This document shows, one piece after another, positions 1 to 9,000 of a stretch of DNA of 53,376 bases. A program made the translations under genes and the position numbers. The notes under the pieces are model-generated. The model was not told the DNA's origin. It was given only the letters and a program-made list of their open reading frames with translations, and did not search any database. Location of the stretch: the NCBI GenBank assembly GCA_937864925.1, contig CALMFH010000240.1, forward strand, positions 1 to 53,376, in the 5' to 3' direction. The DNA is from an uncultured Alphaproteobacteria bacterium (GTDB lineage: Bacteria > Pseudomonadota > Alphaproteobacteria > Rhizobiales > Ancalomicrobiaceae). Every line of letters starts with the position of its first letter. Within the stretch, counting starts at the first letter, position 1.

Positions 1-1
1 G

Positions 2-829
2 CTCGGCGAGGCCTTCGAGGTCGAGGGCTATCCCGTCACCCGCGAGGAGACGGTGGCCTATTCGGAAGTGTGGTCGGTCGACGTCCTGATCTTCGACGCC
101 GAGAGCGAGGAGGGCGCCGCGACCCTCGTACGCGACGCCCTCGGGTCGGATGCCTTCGGCGCCGAGATGACGACGACCGTGCTCGATCTCGACGCCAACT
201 GGATCGCCATGAGCGAAGAGATCCGCCATCCGGTCTCGGCCGGACGCTTCTTCGTCCACGGCAGCCACGATCGCCATCGCCGGCCGCCCTCGGGCGTGTC
301 GATCGAGATCGACGCGGAGATGGCCTTCGGCACCGGCCACCACGCCACCACCTGGTGCTGCCTGATGGCACTCGATCGGCTCTTGAAAACACGCCGCTAC
401 GAGCGACCGCTCGACCTCGGTACCGGCACCGGCGTGCTCGCCATCGCCGTCGCCCGCGTCCTGCGCGTGCCGGTGCTGGCCACCGACATCGATCGCGTCG
501 CCGTCGACATCGCCATCCGCAACGCGGCGCTCAACGGTGTCGCGTCGGACTTCCGCTGCATCGTCGCCGACGGCATGAAGGCGGATCTGCTGATCCGCGA
601 GGGGCCCTACGATCTGGTGGTGGCCAACATCCTCGCGCGGCCGCTGACCAGGCTCGCCTATCCGGTGGCGGCGCAGTTGGCGCGGCGTTCGACGGTGGTG
701 CTGTCGGGGCTCAGAACGGTCGAGCGCCAGCTCGTGCTCTCCGCCTGGTTCGCCCAGGGCCTGCGCCTCGCCTTCGAGGTCGAGCGCGACGGCTGGCTGG
801 CACTGGTACTGGAAACGGGAAATCGCTGA
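2..829 (+). CDS. prmA: Ribosomal protein L11 methyltransferase, 5' end cut off
   Basis: SAM-dependent enzyme that methylates ribosomal protein L11 in the cytoplasm. The frame is open from the first bases of the window (reading LGEAFEVEGYPVTREE), so the true start lies upstream; the GTG at 53 is internal. What is seen: the AdoMet-binding motif DLGTGTGVLAIAVAR, the preceding FGTGHHATT segment characteristic of PrmA, an acidic residue after the second strand (ATDIDRVAVD), and the VANILARPL motif corresponding to the NPPY-like position of this family. The C-terminus is complete and ends in WLALVLETGNR. A stand-alone gene; the next gene starts about 125 bases downstream on the same strand. Identification is strong because the FGTG and ANIL motifs together are diagnostic. 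Confidence 0.93.
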   Translation, partial: LGEAFEVEGYPVTREETVAYSEVWSVDVLIFDAESEEGAATLVRDALGSDAFGAEMTTTVLDLDANWIAMSEEIRHPVSAGRFFVHGSHDRHRRPPSGVSIEIDAEMAFGTGHHATTWCCLMALDRLLKTRRYERPLDLGTGTGVLAIAVARVLRVPVLATDIDRVAVDIAIRNAALNGVASDFRCIVADGMKADLLIREGPYDLVVANILARPLTRLAYPVAAQLARRSTVVLSGLRTVERQLVLSAWFAQGLRLAFEVERDGWLALVLETGNR

Positions 830-954
830 CGGTTCGTCGCCGACCGTTCACCACACTTCGGCATTTCCGTCGATCCTTGCGCCCGATCAAGGACGGATCG
901 ACCGTTCGGGTGTCTGATGCTTCTCGTGGATCGCAAGATCAGGGGAGCAAGACG

Positions 955-1407
955 ATGCCCCGTATGAAGATCGCCAACGGAACCTGGATCCTGGTCGGTG
1001 ACGGCCGGAAAGCCCTGTTCCTTCGCAACGATGGTCTGGCCGAGCAACCCAATCTCCACTGCATCGCCACGCGCGAGCAGGAGAACCCCGCGACACGCGA
1101 ACAAGGGTCGGATGCTCCGGGCCGCGCCTTCGCCAGCGTAGGCGGCATGCGTTCGTCGATGGAAACGACCGACTGGCACGAGGAAGAAGCCCGCCGCTTC
1201 GCCGCCGGCCTCGCCGCCGAGCTCAACGCGGCCGCCCATGACGGGCGCTACAAACACCTCATCCTCGTCGCCCCGCCGCGCATCCTCGCCGAACTGCGCC
1301 AGGATCTGAGCAAGGAGGCGAAATCCTGTGTCAGGGCCGAGATCGACAAGGATCTGACCCGGCATACGATCGCTGACATCGAGACGATTCTTCTCGCTGC
1401 GGGCTAG
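955..1407 (+). CDS. Host attachment protein family (Host_attach / baeRF-like)
   Basis: A 150-residue cytoplasmic protein of the family first linked to plant-host attachment in Agrobacterium. The N-terminal WILVGDGRKALFLRN strand-loop and the C-terminal LILVAPPRILAELRQ and VRAEIDKDLT segments are typical of this fold, which is related to archaeal release-factor-1-like (baeRF) domains. The start at 955 is chosen because of a good ribosome site (aggggag) eight bases upstream and because MPRMKIANGTWILV matches the family N-terminus; the longer reading frame upstream is a shadow of prmA. The molecular function is not established for the family. A strong hairpin follows the gene at 1482-1511. Confidence 0.85.
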   Translation: MPRMKIANGTWILVGDGRKALFLRNDGLAEQPNLHCIATREQENPATREQGSDAPGRAFASVGGMRSSMETTDWHEEEARRFAAGLAAELNAAAHDGRYKHLILVAPPRILAELRQDLSKEAKSCVRAEIDKDLTRHTIADIETILLAAG

Positions 1408-1481
1408 AACCTCGCGGGCTGGCCGGTCCCCGATCCACTCGGCCGCCGCCCGCCGTTGATCGCATATGGAACATCGGACGA

Positions 1482-1511
1482 AACGGGGAGAGCCGTGGGG
1501 CTCTCCCCGTT
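1482..1511 (+). terminator. 13-bp perfect hairpin, probable terminator
   Basis: The arm AACGGGGAGAGCC (1482-1494) is followed by a four-base loop GTGG and its exact complement (1499-1511). There is no T-tract afterwards, as is common for terminators in GC-rich alphaproteobacteria. It lies between the Host_attach gene and the aminopeptidase gene, 34 bases before the latter's start, so it could also act in the 5' leader of that gene. Confidence 0.6.
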
Positions 1512-1544
1512 GTCACATGACGGGGAGCCGTTACAGTCGGCTCC

Positions 1545-3356
1545 ATGTTCCAGAGCTTCGACACCCATGCCGACCCCTCGGTCGGCGCCCCTCGCGCGGC
1601 GCTGCTTCGTGCCGAACTCGCCCGGCGTGGCCTCACCGGTTTTCTGGTGCCGCGCGCCGATGAGTTCCAGGCCGAATACGTACCGCCCTCGGCCGAACGC
1701 CTGCGCTGGCTGACCGGCTTCTCCGGCTCGGCCGGCGCGGCCGTCGTGCTCGCGACCGAGGCGGTGATCCTGGTCGACGGTCGCTACACCCTACAGGTCG
1801 ACGACGAGGTCGACACCACCGTCTTCCCCCGCGGCGACATCGTCGCCGTCCCGCCCCACGTCTGGCTCGCCGGCCGGGTGAAGCCGGGCGACCGCATCGG
1901 CTACGACCCCTGGCTCCACACCGTCGCCGGCGTCCGCAAACTCCGCAGCGCGGTCGAACCGGCCGGTGGCGAACTGGTGCCGGTGGCCAGCAACCCACTC
2001 GATGCGGTGTGGGCCGATCGTCCTGCTCCGCCCAAGGGCCGTCTCGTCGTCCAGCCGACGGCGTTCGCCGGCGACGATGCGGGCACCAAAGTCGCCCGTA
2101 TCAGCGCGGCGATCGGTGAGGCAGATGCCGACCATCTGCTGATCGTCCAGCCCGATTCGGTCGCCTGGATCCTCAACATCCGCGGCCGCGACGTGCCGCA
2201 CAACCCGGTGCCGCTCGCCCACGCCCTGGTGTCGCGCGAAGGTCGTGCGACCCTCTTCGTCGACCCGGCCAAGGTCGACGACGCGATGCGCACCCATCTC
2301 GCTCCGGTCGCCGATCTCGCGGCCCCCGCCGATCTTCTTCCGGCGCTCGCGGCCCTCGGCGCCGAGAAGGCGAAGGTGCTGCTCGATCCGGCCTGGACGT
2401 CGGAGATCCTCGCGCGCCGCCTGACCCAGGCCGGTGCCTCGGTGATCGAGGCCGACGACCCGGTGACGTTGCCGAAGGCGCGCAAGAACCCCGCCGAGAT
2501 CGTCGGTGCCCGCGCCGCCCATGTCCGCGACGGCGCGGCGCTCGCCCGCTTCCTGGCGTGGTTCGACGCCGAGGGGCATGAGACCGACGAGATCACCTGT
2601 TGCGAGAAGCTCGAAGCCTGCCGCGCCGCCGGCGGCGACCTCGTCGATCTCTCCTTCCCGACCATCTCGGGAGCGGGGCCGAACGGCGCCATCGTTCATT
2701 ACCACTCGACCCGCGCCACCAACCGCAAGCTCGATCGCGACAGCCTGTTCCTGCTCGACAGCGGCGCCCAGTATCGCGACGGCACCACCGACGTCACCCG
2801 CACGCTGGCGGTCGGCACACCGAGCGCCGCGATGACGCGCGCCTTCACCCTGGTGCTCAAGGGCCACATCGCCATTGCGAACGCCCGTTTCCCGATCGGA
2901 ACCAACGGGGCGGCGCTCGACACCCTCGCCCGCATCGCCCTGTGGAAGGCCGGCCTCGACTACGACCACGGCACCGGCCACGGGGTCGGCAGCCACCTCT
3001 CGGTCCACGAGGGGCCGCAGCGCATCGCCAAGACCGGCACCGTGGCGCTCGAGCCCGGCATGATCCTGTCGAACGAGCCCGGCTACTACCGGACCGGCGC
3101 CTTCGGCATCCGCATCGAGAACCTCGAGCTGGTGCACGAGGCGCGTCTGGTCGAGGGCGGGGAACGGCCGATGCTCGGCTTCGAGACGCTGACGCTGGTG
3201 CCGATCGACACCCGCCTCGTCGACACCTCGCTGATGACCCGCGACGAGATCCGTTGGCTCGACGCCTATCACGCCCGTGTCGCCGCGGTGATCGGACCGC
3301 TCCTCGACGAGGCGACCCGCGCCTGGCTCGACCGCGCCTGTGCGCCGGTCGCCTGA
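1545..3356 (+). CDS. Xaa-Pro aminopeptidase, M24B family, long three-domain form
   Basis: A cytoplasmic metallopeptidase that removes an N-terminal residue preceding proline. At 603 residues it is the long form (two creatinase-like N-terminal domains plus a pita-bread catalytic domain), like eukaryotic XPNPEP1 rather than the approximately 440-residue E. coli PepP. The dinuclear metal ligands are all visible in order: two Asp in FLLDSGAQYRDGTTDVTRT, His in the GTGHGVGSHLSVHEG segment, Glu in LSNEPGYY and Glu in IRIENLELV. The start ATG at 1545 sits close after a hairpin and has a weak upstream ribosome site. A GST-like gene follows after 26 bases, so the two may be co-transcribed. Confidence 0.93.
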   Translation: MFQSFDTHADPSVGAPRAALLRAELARRGLTGFLVPRADEFQAEYVPPSAERLRWLTGFSGSAGAAVVLATEAVILVDGRYTLQVDDEVDTTVFPRGDIVAVPPHVWLAGRVKPGDRIGYDPWLHTVAGVRKLRSAVEPAGGELVPVASNPLDAVWADRPAPPKGRLVVQPTAFAGDDAGTKVARISAAIGEADADHLLIVQPDSVAWILNIRGRDVPHNPVPLAHALVSREGRATLFVDPAKVDDAMRTHLAPVADLAAPADLLPALAALGAEKAKVLLDPAWTSEILARRLTQAGASVIEADDPVTLPKARKNPAEIVGARAAHVRDGAALARFLAWFDAEGHETDEITCCEKLEACRAAGGDLVDLSFPTISGAGPNGAIVHYHSTRATNRKLDRDSLFLLDSGAQYRDGTTDVTRTLAVGTPSAAMTRAFTLVLKGHIAIANARFPIGTNGAALDTLARIALWKAGLDYDHGTGHGVGSHLSVHEGPQRIAKTGTVALEPGMILSNEPGYYRTGAFGIRIENLELVHEARLVEGGERPMLGFETLTLVPIDTRLVDTSLMTRDEIRWLDAYHARVAAVIGPLLDEATRAWLDRACAPVA

Positions 3357-3382
3357 CCCTTCTCGATCCCCTGGAGATCCCG

Positions 3383-4015
3383 ATGAGCGATTTCGTCCTG
3401 CACTGCTTCGGCGAGAGCGGCAACTCCTACAAGGCGGCGCTGATGCTGGAACTCGCCGGCTGTGATTGGCGGCCGAAGTGGGTGCCCTTCTTCGAGGGCG
3501 CCACCCGTGCGCCGGAATGGCGCGAGGGCGTCAACGAGATGGGCGAGGCACCGGTGCTCGAACACGGCGACCTCGTCCTCACCCAGTCGGGCGTCATCCT
3601 CGACCACCTCGCCGAGGTGACGGGAAAGTTCGGCGGCACGACGCCGGCCGAGAAGCGCGAGATCTGGCGCTGGATCCTCTTCGACAATCACAAGTTCACC
3701 AGCTACTTCGCCACCCTGCGCTTCCTCGTCGGGATCAAGAAGCTCCCCGAGAGCCCGGTCACCGAGTTCCTGCGCGGCCGCGTCGTCGACGCCTACAAAG
3801 TGGTGGAGAAGCACCTGAAGGATCGCGACTTCATGGTCGCAGATCGCCCGACCATCGCCGACTTCTCGCTCGCCGGCTACGTCTACTATACCGAGGAGAC
3901 CGGCCTCGACCGTTGGGAGAAGTTCCCGGCGATCAAGGCCTGGGCCGACCGCCTCGCGGCGCTGCCGGGGTGGAAGGGGCCGTGGGAGCTGATGCCGGTG
4001 GCGGCGGACTCATGA
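3383..4015 (+). CDS. Glutathione S-transferase family protein
   Basis: A 210-residue cytoplasmic GST-fold protein: an N-terminal thioredoxin-like domain (residues 1-80, with GESGNSYKAALMLELAG, the cis-Pro segment MGEAPVLEHGDLVLTQSGVILDHLAE) and a C-terminal helical domain containing the N-capping motif region PTIADFSLAGYVYY. The expected glutathione-activating Ser/Tyr lies in the SGNSYK region. The substrate cannot be deduced. The start at 3383 is preceded by ctggagatccc, giving a GGAG ribosome site at suitable distance. Its stop overlaps the ATG of the next gene (ATGA), so the two are translationally coupled. Confidence 0.88.
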   Translation: MSDFVLHCFGESGNSYKAALMLELAGCDWRPKWVPFFEGATRAPEWREGVNEMGEAPVLEHGDLVLTQSGVILDHLAEVTGKFGGTTPAEKREIWRWILFDNHKFTSYFATLRFLVGIKKLPESPVTEFLRGRVVDAYKVVEKHLKDRDFMVADRPTIADFSLAGYVYYTEETGLDRWEKFPAIKAWADRLAALPGWKGPWELMPVAADS

Positions 4016-4323
4016 CCATCCTCGGCATCGCCGTCTCCGTCCTGTGGCTCGTTCTCTGTCTCGTCTGGGCCGTCCTCTCGATTCCGGGCGGCCTGATGGC
4101 CAACGACTCGGGTGCCTTCTCGATCCGTGCCCAGATGTGGATGCTCGCCGGCCTCGGCCTCGGCCAACTGACCGTCGCCGCCGCCGGCGTGCCGCTCGGC
4201 ATGGCGATCTCCTGGACAGAGGATCGCGGAAGCCTCTCGTGGACCTTCGGCTGGCTCCTCGTCGGCGGCATCGCGTTGCAGGTCGGATCGGTGCTTTGGT
4301 TCTTCGCGTTCGGGCGGAAGTGA
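4012..4323 (+). CDS. Small membrane protein, unknown function
   Basis: A 103-residue protein with three likely membrane segments: residues 3-27 (start of the protein, IAVSVLWLVLCLVWAVLSI), about 43-68 (MLAGLGLGQLTVAAAGVPLGMAI) and about 78-100 (WTFGWLLVGGIALQVGSVLWFFAF). No enzymatic motif is seen. It begins inside the stop codon of the GST-like gene (ATGA overlap), which argues that it is real and co-translated with that gene. Not recognised as a named family. Confidence 0.72.
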   Translation: MTILGIAVSVLWLVLCLVWAVLSIPGGLMANDSGAFSIRAQMWMLAGLGLGQLTVAAAGVPLGMAISWTEDRGSLSWTFGWLLVGGIALQVGSVLWFFAFGRK

Positions 4324-4534
4324 GGGGCGGGACTCGTCGGACGAACGGGGGGCGGTGCAGGACAGCGGAAGGTCTGCGACCGCCGGTATGGCTCGGTGCC
4401 TTCGGGTGAGATAGGTGTCGACGGCGACGAAGGCCATTTCACCTGTTCGTCGAGCTATCGAAGCGTCGCGACCGATCATCGGGGGCGAGCGTATCGACAC
4501 GGGCAGAGCCGATGAGCTCGAAACCGAGGACATG

Positions 4535-5758
4535 ATGTCTCGTAGCGATGGACGGACCGACGGCGAGGGCGCGATGCCGGCACCCTCCGGTAATGCCGAT
4601 GTGCTGCGGCTCGCCATCGCCCAGGCGTTGGCCGGCGGCAATGCCGCCGTCGTCTACGCCACCGGTGCCATCGTCGGCAACGTCCTGGCGCCCCACAACG
4701 CGCTCGCCACGCTGCCGCTCTCGATCTTCGTCGTCGGCATGGCCGCCTGCACCCTGCCGGTCGGCGCCATCGCCCGCCGTCACGGCCGGCGCGCCGCGTT
4801 CCTCATCGGGACCGGGGCCGGCGTCCTCGCCGGCCTCCTCGCCGCGTTCGCTTCCGTCACCGGCTCGTTCTGGCTGTTCTGCGTCGCGACCTTCCTCGGC
4901 GGCGCCTATGCCGCGGTCGTGCTGTCGTTCCGCTTCGCCGCCGCCGATTGCGTCCCCGCCGCGCGACGCCACCGCGCCATGTCGCTGGTCATGGCCGGCG
5001 GCGTCTTCGCCGGGGTCATCGGCCCGCAACTCGTCACCCACACGATGGATCTCTGGCAACCCCACCTGTTCGCCGCGACCTATCTCGCCCAGGCCGCCGT
5101 CGCCGCCGTCGCCGCGCTCGTCCTCTTCGGCGTCAGCATCCCGATGCCGAGCAAGGCGGAGGTCGCCGGCGGCCGGCCGTTGGGTGTCATCGCCCGTCAG
5201 CCGCTCTTCGTCACCGCGGTCGTCTGCGGCGTCGTCTCCTATCTGCTGATGAACTTCCTGATGACCGCCGCGCCGCTCGCCATGCGACTGTGCGGCCTGT
5301 CGCAGGAGGATTCCAACCTCGGGCTGCAGTGGCACATCATCGCCATGTACGCGCCGGGCTTCGTCACCGGAACGCTGATCACTCGCTTCGGCGCCGCACG
5401 GATCGTCGCCGTCGGACTGGCGCTGATCGCGGCCTCCGCCGCCGTCGGCCTGCTCGGCGTCGACGTCGCCCATTTCTGGGCGACGCTGATCCTGCTCGGT
5501 CTCGGCTGGAACTTCGGCTTCGTCGGCGCCTCCGCCCTGGTGCTCGAGAGCCATCGCCCGGAGGAGCGCACCCGCGTCCAGTCGCTCAACGACTTCCTGG
5601 TCTTCGGCACGATGGCGATCGGTTCCTTCGCTTCGGGCGGTCTCTTGACCGTCGCCGGCTGGAACACCGTGCTGATGGTCTCCTTCGCGCCGCTGGTTCT
5701 GGCGGTCCTCACCCTGATCGCGATGGCGTCACCACGATTTCGCCGTTCGCAGAGCTGA
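4535..5758 (+). CDS. Major facilitator superfamily transporter
   Basis: An inner-membrane transporter of about 407 residues with 12 predicted hydrophobic segments. The MFS loop 2-3 signature appears as GAIARRHGRRAAFLIGTGAG, and the related basic loop in the second half as TRFGAARIVAVG. The substrate is unknown; drug or metabolite efflux is typical for this size. The frame stays open upstream to 4415, but the residues before 4532 are polar and non-conserved in look; the ATGATG at 4532-4537 follows GAGG, so the second ATG (4535) is taken as the start. A further ATG at 4574 (after cgaggg) is a plausible alternative. Confidence 0.85.
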   Translation: MSRSDGRTDGEGAMPAPSGNADVLRLAIAQALAGGNAAVVYATGAIVGNVLAPHNALATLPLSIFVVGMAACTLPVGAIARRHGRRAAFLIGTGAGVLAGLLAAFASVTGSFWLFCVATFLGGAYAAVVLSFRFAAADCVPAARRHRAMSLVMAGGVFAGVIGPQLVTHTMDLWQPHLFAATYLAQAAVAAVAALVLFGVSIPMPSKAEVAGGRPLGVIARQPLFVTAVVCGVVSYLLMNFLMTAAPLAMRLCGLSQEDSNLGLQWHIIAMYAPGFVTGTLITRFGAARIVAVGLALIAASAAVGLLGVDVAHFWATLILLGLGWNFGFVGASALVLESHRPEERTRVQSLNDFLVFGTMAIGSFASGGLLTVAGWNTVLMVSFAPLVLAVLTLIAMASPRFRRSQS

Positions 5759-5837
5759 ACGGCCCGGTCCCAGGACGCCCGAACCCCGCGCGGCGATCGC
5801 CTGCGCGATCCGGCCGCGTCCCGCCACCCTGGTGCCT

Positions 5838-6998
5838 TCAACTCGCCCGCGCCAGACGCATCGCCGTCACCTCGTCGGCGAGGCCGGCGCGCTGGCGGAA
5901 CTCGAAGCGGGTGAGCAGGCCCGAGCGCGGGTCGTAACCGTAGGTGCGACGGGCCGCGCCCGCGTGCAGCGAGAAACTCACCGTCCCGCTCTGCTCTCCG
6001 AGTGCGATCGCTTCGACACCGGTCAGGGAGTCGGTGTCGAGACGTGACCCGCGGCCGGAGGACGTGAGCGTCGCGGGGTCCATCCACAGCGAGCCGATCA
6101 CCCCCGGCACCACCACCCGCTCCAGGTCGCCGGCGCCGGGGAGCACCAGACCGGCGGTGAGATGGGTCGGCCGGGCCGAGCGGATGGTGAAGGTCGCGTC
6201 GATCGGGAGGGTCAGCGGCGACGACCCGGCGGCGCCGGCCGAGCGCGTCCCGGAATAACGCACGGTTCGCAGGCTCATCACCGCGCCGGGGAAGCGAGCG
6301 CCGGGGCCGGGCAGCGAGGTGCGGCGCAGGCCGGCGATCCTCAGCCAGCTGATCGAGGTGCTGCCGGCGCCGCGGCCCGTCATGTTCCCGGTATCGCGAA
6401 CGAGCGGGGCGGCGCCGACCACGGTGGTGCCCGAGGCGAGACAGACGCCGGACTTCAGATCGTAGGTGTGCTGGCTCCATCCGCCGCCGCTCTGCGATTG
6501 GATGCGCACGACGTCGTAGGTCTTGCCGCCGGCCGTATAGGGTCCGCGGATCACCCGCGGCGAACCGGTGGCGCGCGGCGCCAGTTCGGCGAGTTTCTCC
6601 GGCGAGATCCAGTAGTCGGCGACCGAGCGGGTGCCGACGAGGCCGTTGGCGTCGATGAACCCGCTTGCGCGGCTGCCCTGCGCCAGGAGCAGCGTCATCC
6701 ACAGCACCAGTTCGCCGCCCTCGGTCGATTCGAGGTCGAGGGTGACGAAACCCGCGGCCGCCGCGCCGGGGGTCGGGAATTCGGTGTAGCGCTCGCCGGT
6801 GCGCTGATCGATCCATTCGCCGTCGGCGTCGGGTGCCAACTGGTTGTAGGTGCCGGGGATCGAGGCCGTCTGGCCGTACCAGGTCAGGCGGGCGCCGGGA
6901 CCCGGCCGTTCCTCGGCGCCGGCATCGCGGATGAAGGCCGCCACCGCCGCGGCGGCAGCGCCGCTCGCCAGGAAGGTGCGTCTGGTCGGGAACATCAT
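5838..6998 (-). CDS. Tat-signal secreted protein of unknown function
   Basis: A 386-residue protein beginning with a twin-arginine signal (FPTRRTFLASGAAAAAVAAF) and a probable cleavage site after RDAGA, so it is likely exported folded to the periplasm. The mature part is rich in Gly, Thr and Ser with alternating hydrophobic residues, suggesting a mostly beta-strand fold. No catalytic motif was recognised. The start at 6998 (first of two consecutive ATGs) is chosen because agagggg lies seven bases upstream; the track allows a longer N-terminus but that would bury the signal. It has no obvious functional neighbours. Confidence 0.75.
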   Translation of the reverse strand: MMFPTRRTFLASGAAAAAVAAFIRDAGAEERPGPGARLTWYGQTASIPGTYNQLAPDADGEWIDQRTGERYTEFPTPGAAAAGFVTLDLESTEGGELVLWMTLLLAQGSRASGFIDANGLVGTRSVADYWISPEKLAELAPRATGSPRVIRGPYTAGGKTYDVVRIQSQSGGGWSQHTYDLKSGVCLASGTTVVGAAPLVRDTGNMTGRGAGSTSISWLRIAGLRRTSLPGPGARFPGAVMSLRTVRYSGTRSAGAAGSSPLTLPIDATFTIRSARPTHLTAGLVLPGAGDLERVVVPGVIGSLWMDPATLTSSGRGSRLDTDSLTGVEAIALGEQSGTVSFSLHAGAARRTYGYDPRSGLLTRFEFRQRAGLADEVTAMRLARAS

Positions 6999-7106
6999 CA
7001 CGGCCCCCTCTTCGAATGGCGCCGCCGGTGGATCGAGTTGCGGAACGAGGAGCGGGAAGCCCGCGTCGAGGCTGTTCGATCCGCCCACCCGGTACCGCCC
7101 GCCGTT

Positions 7107-7391
7107 TCAGACGTGCGGGCCGAGGTAGTGGCGCTGAATGCGCTTGGCGACGATGCCGAGCGGCACCGCGCCGACGAGAACCGCGGCGACGATCGCCGCG
7201 GTGGCGATGGCGGGATCCGGTCCCCAGGCGATCGTCGCGACGACGATCGCGGCGACGAGGCCGACGTAGACGAGGATCAGACCCAGCGTCCAGAAGAACG
7301 CCGGCCACGACCATTCGCCGCGCAGCTTCGCGGCGCGGTAGGTCACGAGAGCCAGTCCGAGGAAGAGGACGACGGAGACGATCCACGACAT
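7107..7391 (-). CDS. Small inner-membrane protein, unknown function
   Basis: A 94-residue protein with three hydrophobic segments (WIVSVVLFLGLALVTY, the AFFWTLGLILVYVGLVAAIVV region, and AIATAAIVAAVLVGAVPLGI) and a basic C-terminus (AKRIQRHYLGPHV). The start at 7391 is supported by a GGAGGA site eight bases upstream. No family is recognised. It lies upstream of, and in the same direction as, the Tat-signal protein but with a gap of about 108 bases. Confidence 0.68.
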   Translation of the reverse strand: MSWIVSVVLFLGLALVTYRAAKLRGEWSWPAFFWTLGLILVYVGLVAAIVVATIAWGPDPAIATAAIVAAVLVGAVPLGIVAKRIQRHYLGPHV

Positions 7392-7554
7392 GGTCGTGTC
7401 CTCCGCTTCGCGGCCATGGCCGGGAGGCCGCATCGCTGCGGCACCCCGGCCGCCGGATTGGATTCTACTCCCGGTTCCCTCCGGGTGATCTGCGGCGTGT
7501 GGGCGCGGCGACGGCATCGATCCCGTACGGGCGGCGGCGGGTTTCGATCGGAAC

Positions 7555-8034
7555 CTACCCCAGAGATGAACGGTTCACCGACCGTCGGACTCTCGGTCGG
7601 ACGGAGCGCGATCGTTTCCGGACGGCGCCGGCACCTCGGCCGGGATGAAGCGCGAGGTGCCGGCCCGGCGCGCCGATGTCGCTGGTGTGGGCGACGCCGT
7701 CGATGACCGGCACCTCGGTAAAATCGAACGGGTTCACCCCGTCCAGGTAGGCGACGTTGACGCCGAAGAGATCGGGGTCGGACCGCCGGCGACGGTGGGT
7801 GTAGATGCCGCAGCGCCAGCAGAAGAAGTGCTCCACCGTACGGGTGTCGAAGCGGTAGCTGGTCGGCACCCCTTCACCCCGGAGGAAGGTGATCTCCTCC
7901 CTTTCCAGCGAGGCGGCGACGGCGCCACGCATCCGGCAGAAGGAACAGGTGCAGCGGCGAACCGTCTCGAAACCGTCGACGAGCGTCCCCTCGAAACACA
8001 CCTCGCCGCAATGGCACCCAACGGCCCGAACCAA
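7555..8034 (-). CDS. GFA family (CENP-V/GFA domain) zinc protein
   Basis: A member of the glutathione-dependent formaldehyde-activating enzyme-like family, 159 residues. The zinc-binding cysteines are visible as GCHCGEV, CTCSFCRM and FFCWRCGIYTH, in the usual order and spacing. Many members are not genuine formaldehyde-activating enzymes, so the function is left open. The only in-frame start near the conserved N-terminus is a TTG at 8034, since an in-frame TAG lies not far upstream; the purine-rich ggcgggcggcagg precedes it. The Arg-rich last 30 residues (after ALHPGRG) look non-conserved. Confidence 0.8.
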   Translation of the reverse strand: MVRAVGCHCGEVCFEGTLVDGFETVRRCTCSFCRMRGAVAASLEREEITFLRGEGVPTSYRFDTRTVEHFFCWRCGIYTHRRRRSDPDLFGVNVAYLDGVNPFDFTEVPVIDGVAHTSDIGAPGRHLALHPGRGAGAVRKRSRSVRPRVRRSVNRSSLG

Positions 8035-8151
8035 CCTGCCGCCCGCCCTGTCGTCCGTCCTATTCTACGGGTTCGAATCAGCGCCCGGTCCGCGCGCCGC
8101 ACAAGACGCTCCGGCTGAATCGATGTACCGGAATCGGTCGGGGTGCGACCG

Positions 8152-9000
8152 TCACTTCTTCTTGGCCTTCTTGGCGAACTTGCGTCGGTATTTGGCTTCG
8201 AATTCGTAGGCGCGCGGCGGCGTCGGCACCGGCACCGCGACGACCGAGGTGGTCGAGGCCCCCATCGCCGATGCATCTTCCGTACGATGTGCCAGGGCGC
8301 GTTCGGCCGCGAGTTGGGCGTTGTTCCGCACCTTCGTCCAGCCGAGGGTGAGGCGGTCGACCCAGATGTCTCCTTCGGGCAGCAATTGCAGGGGCAGGTC
8401 CATCTTGCGCATCTGATCGAAGGGCCGCTCCCTCCACCGCCAGTGGTTCTCGAACCATGCCGGATGGACGAAATCGGCGACCATGATGCCGTCGATAGGG
8501 TAGCCGGCCGCGCCGCACGGGTCGCAGACCTCGCGCCAGATCATGAGTCGTCCGTCGGCCGTACCGTAGTCGCCGAAACGTACCCCCGCGTTGAGCCACG
8601 GATTGGCGAGCATCTCGAGCAGTTCGTGCGAGGCGGTGAGGCTCCAGGGCGTCGCGGCGGCGATCGCCTTGCGTATGAAGACGCGGCCGAACGGCCGACC
8701 GAAGCTGCGGGAATCGTGAAAACCATTGGACCCGGCATAGGTGACATTCAGCGGATGGCTCGGACCGAGCAACGCGTCGTGATCGTCGAACAGCGCCAGG
8801 GTCCAACCCGTATCCGCCACGACCCGCGGGTCGGTGACGCCCCGGTAATCGGCGGGATCGACCCACAACTCGGCGTCCATCCCCCAGGCCAGCGCGAATT
8901 CCCCACTGACCTGCTGTTGCAACGCGTCGGCCACCGGCCTCAGGTCCTCCGTGGTGACCAGAGTGCTGAAGTTCATGATCGTGATTTTGACCCGCGCCAT
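8152..9000 (-). CDS. Unknown protein with HExxE motif and lysine-rich tail
   Basis: A 282-residue protein, no signal peptide. A central segment reads SLTASHELLEMLANPWLN, i.e. an HELLE sequence in a helix that resembles the zincin HExxH helix but with Glu as the last residue; it is preceded by acidic beta-strand segments. A WREVCDPCGAAGYP segment with two cysteines follows. The C-terminus ends in KYRRKFAKKAKKK. The start at 9000 is chosen for gggag eight bases upstream; the longer frame to 9132 adds a low-complexity stretch. A metallopeptidase or capsid/toxin-like role is only a guess; I do not recognise a named family. Confidence 0.72.
   Translation of the reverse strand: MARVKITIMNFSTLVTTEDLRPVADALQQQVSGEFALAWGMDAELWVDPADYRGVTDPRVVADTGWTLALFDDHDALLGPSHPLNVTYAGSNGFHDSRSFGRPFGRVFIRKAIAAATPWSLTASHELLEMLANPWLNAGVRFGDYGTADGRLMIWREVCDPCGAAGYPIDGIMVADFVHPAWFENHWRWRERPFDQMRKMDLPLQLLPEGDIWVDRLTLGWTKVRNNAQLAAERALAHRTEDASAMGASTTSVVAVPVPTPPRAYEFEAKYRRKFAKKAKKK

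Noticed and set aside
70-1407. Long 445-residue plus-strand frame spanning prmA and the Host_attach gene
   Set aside because: Only the last 150 codons are protein-like; the first part is an Arg-rich shadow of prmA.
5239-7386. 715-residue minus-strand frame
   Set aside because: Arg-rich low-complexity translation opposite the MFS gene and out of frame with the Tat-signal gene; a product of high GC content.
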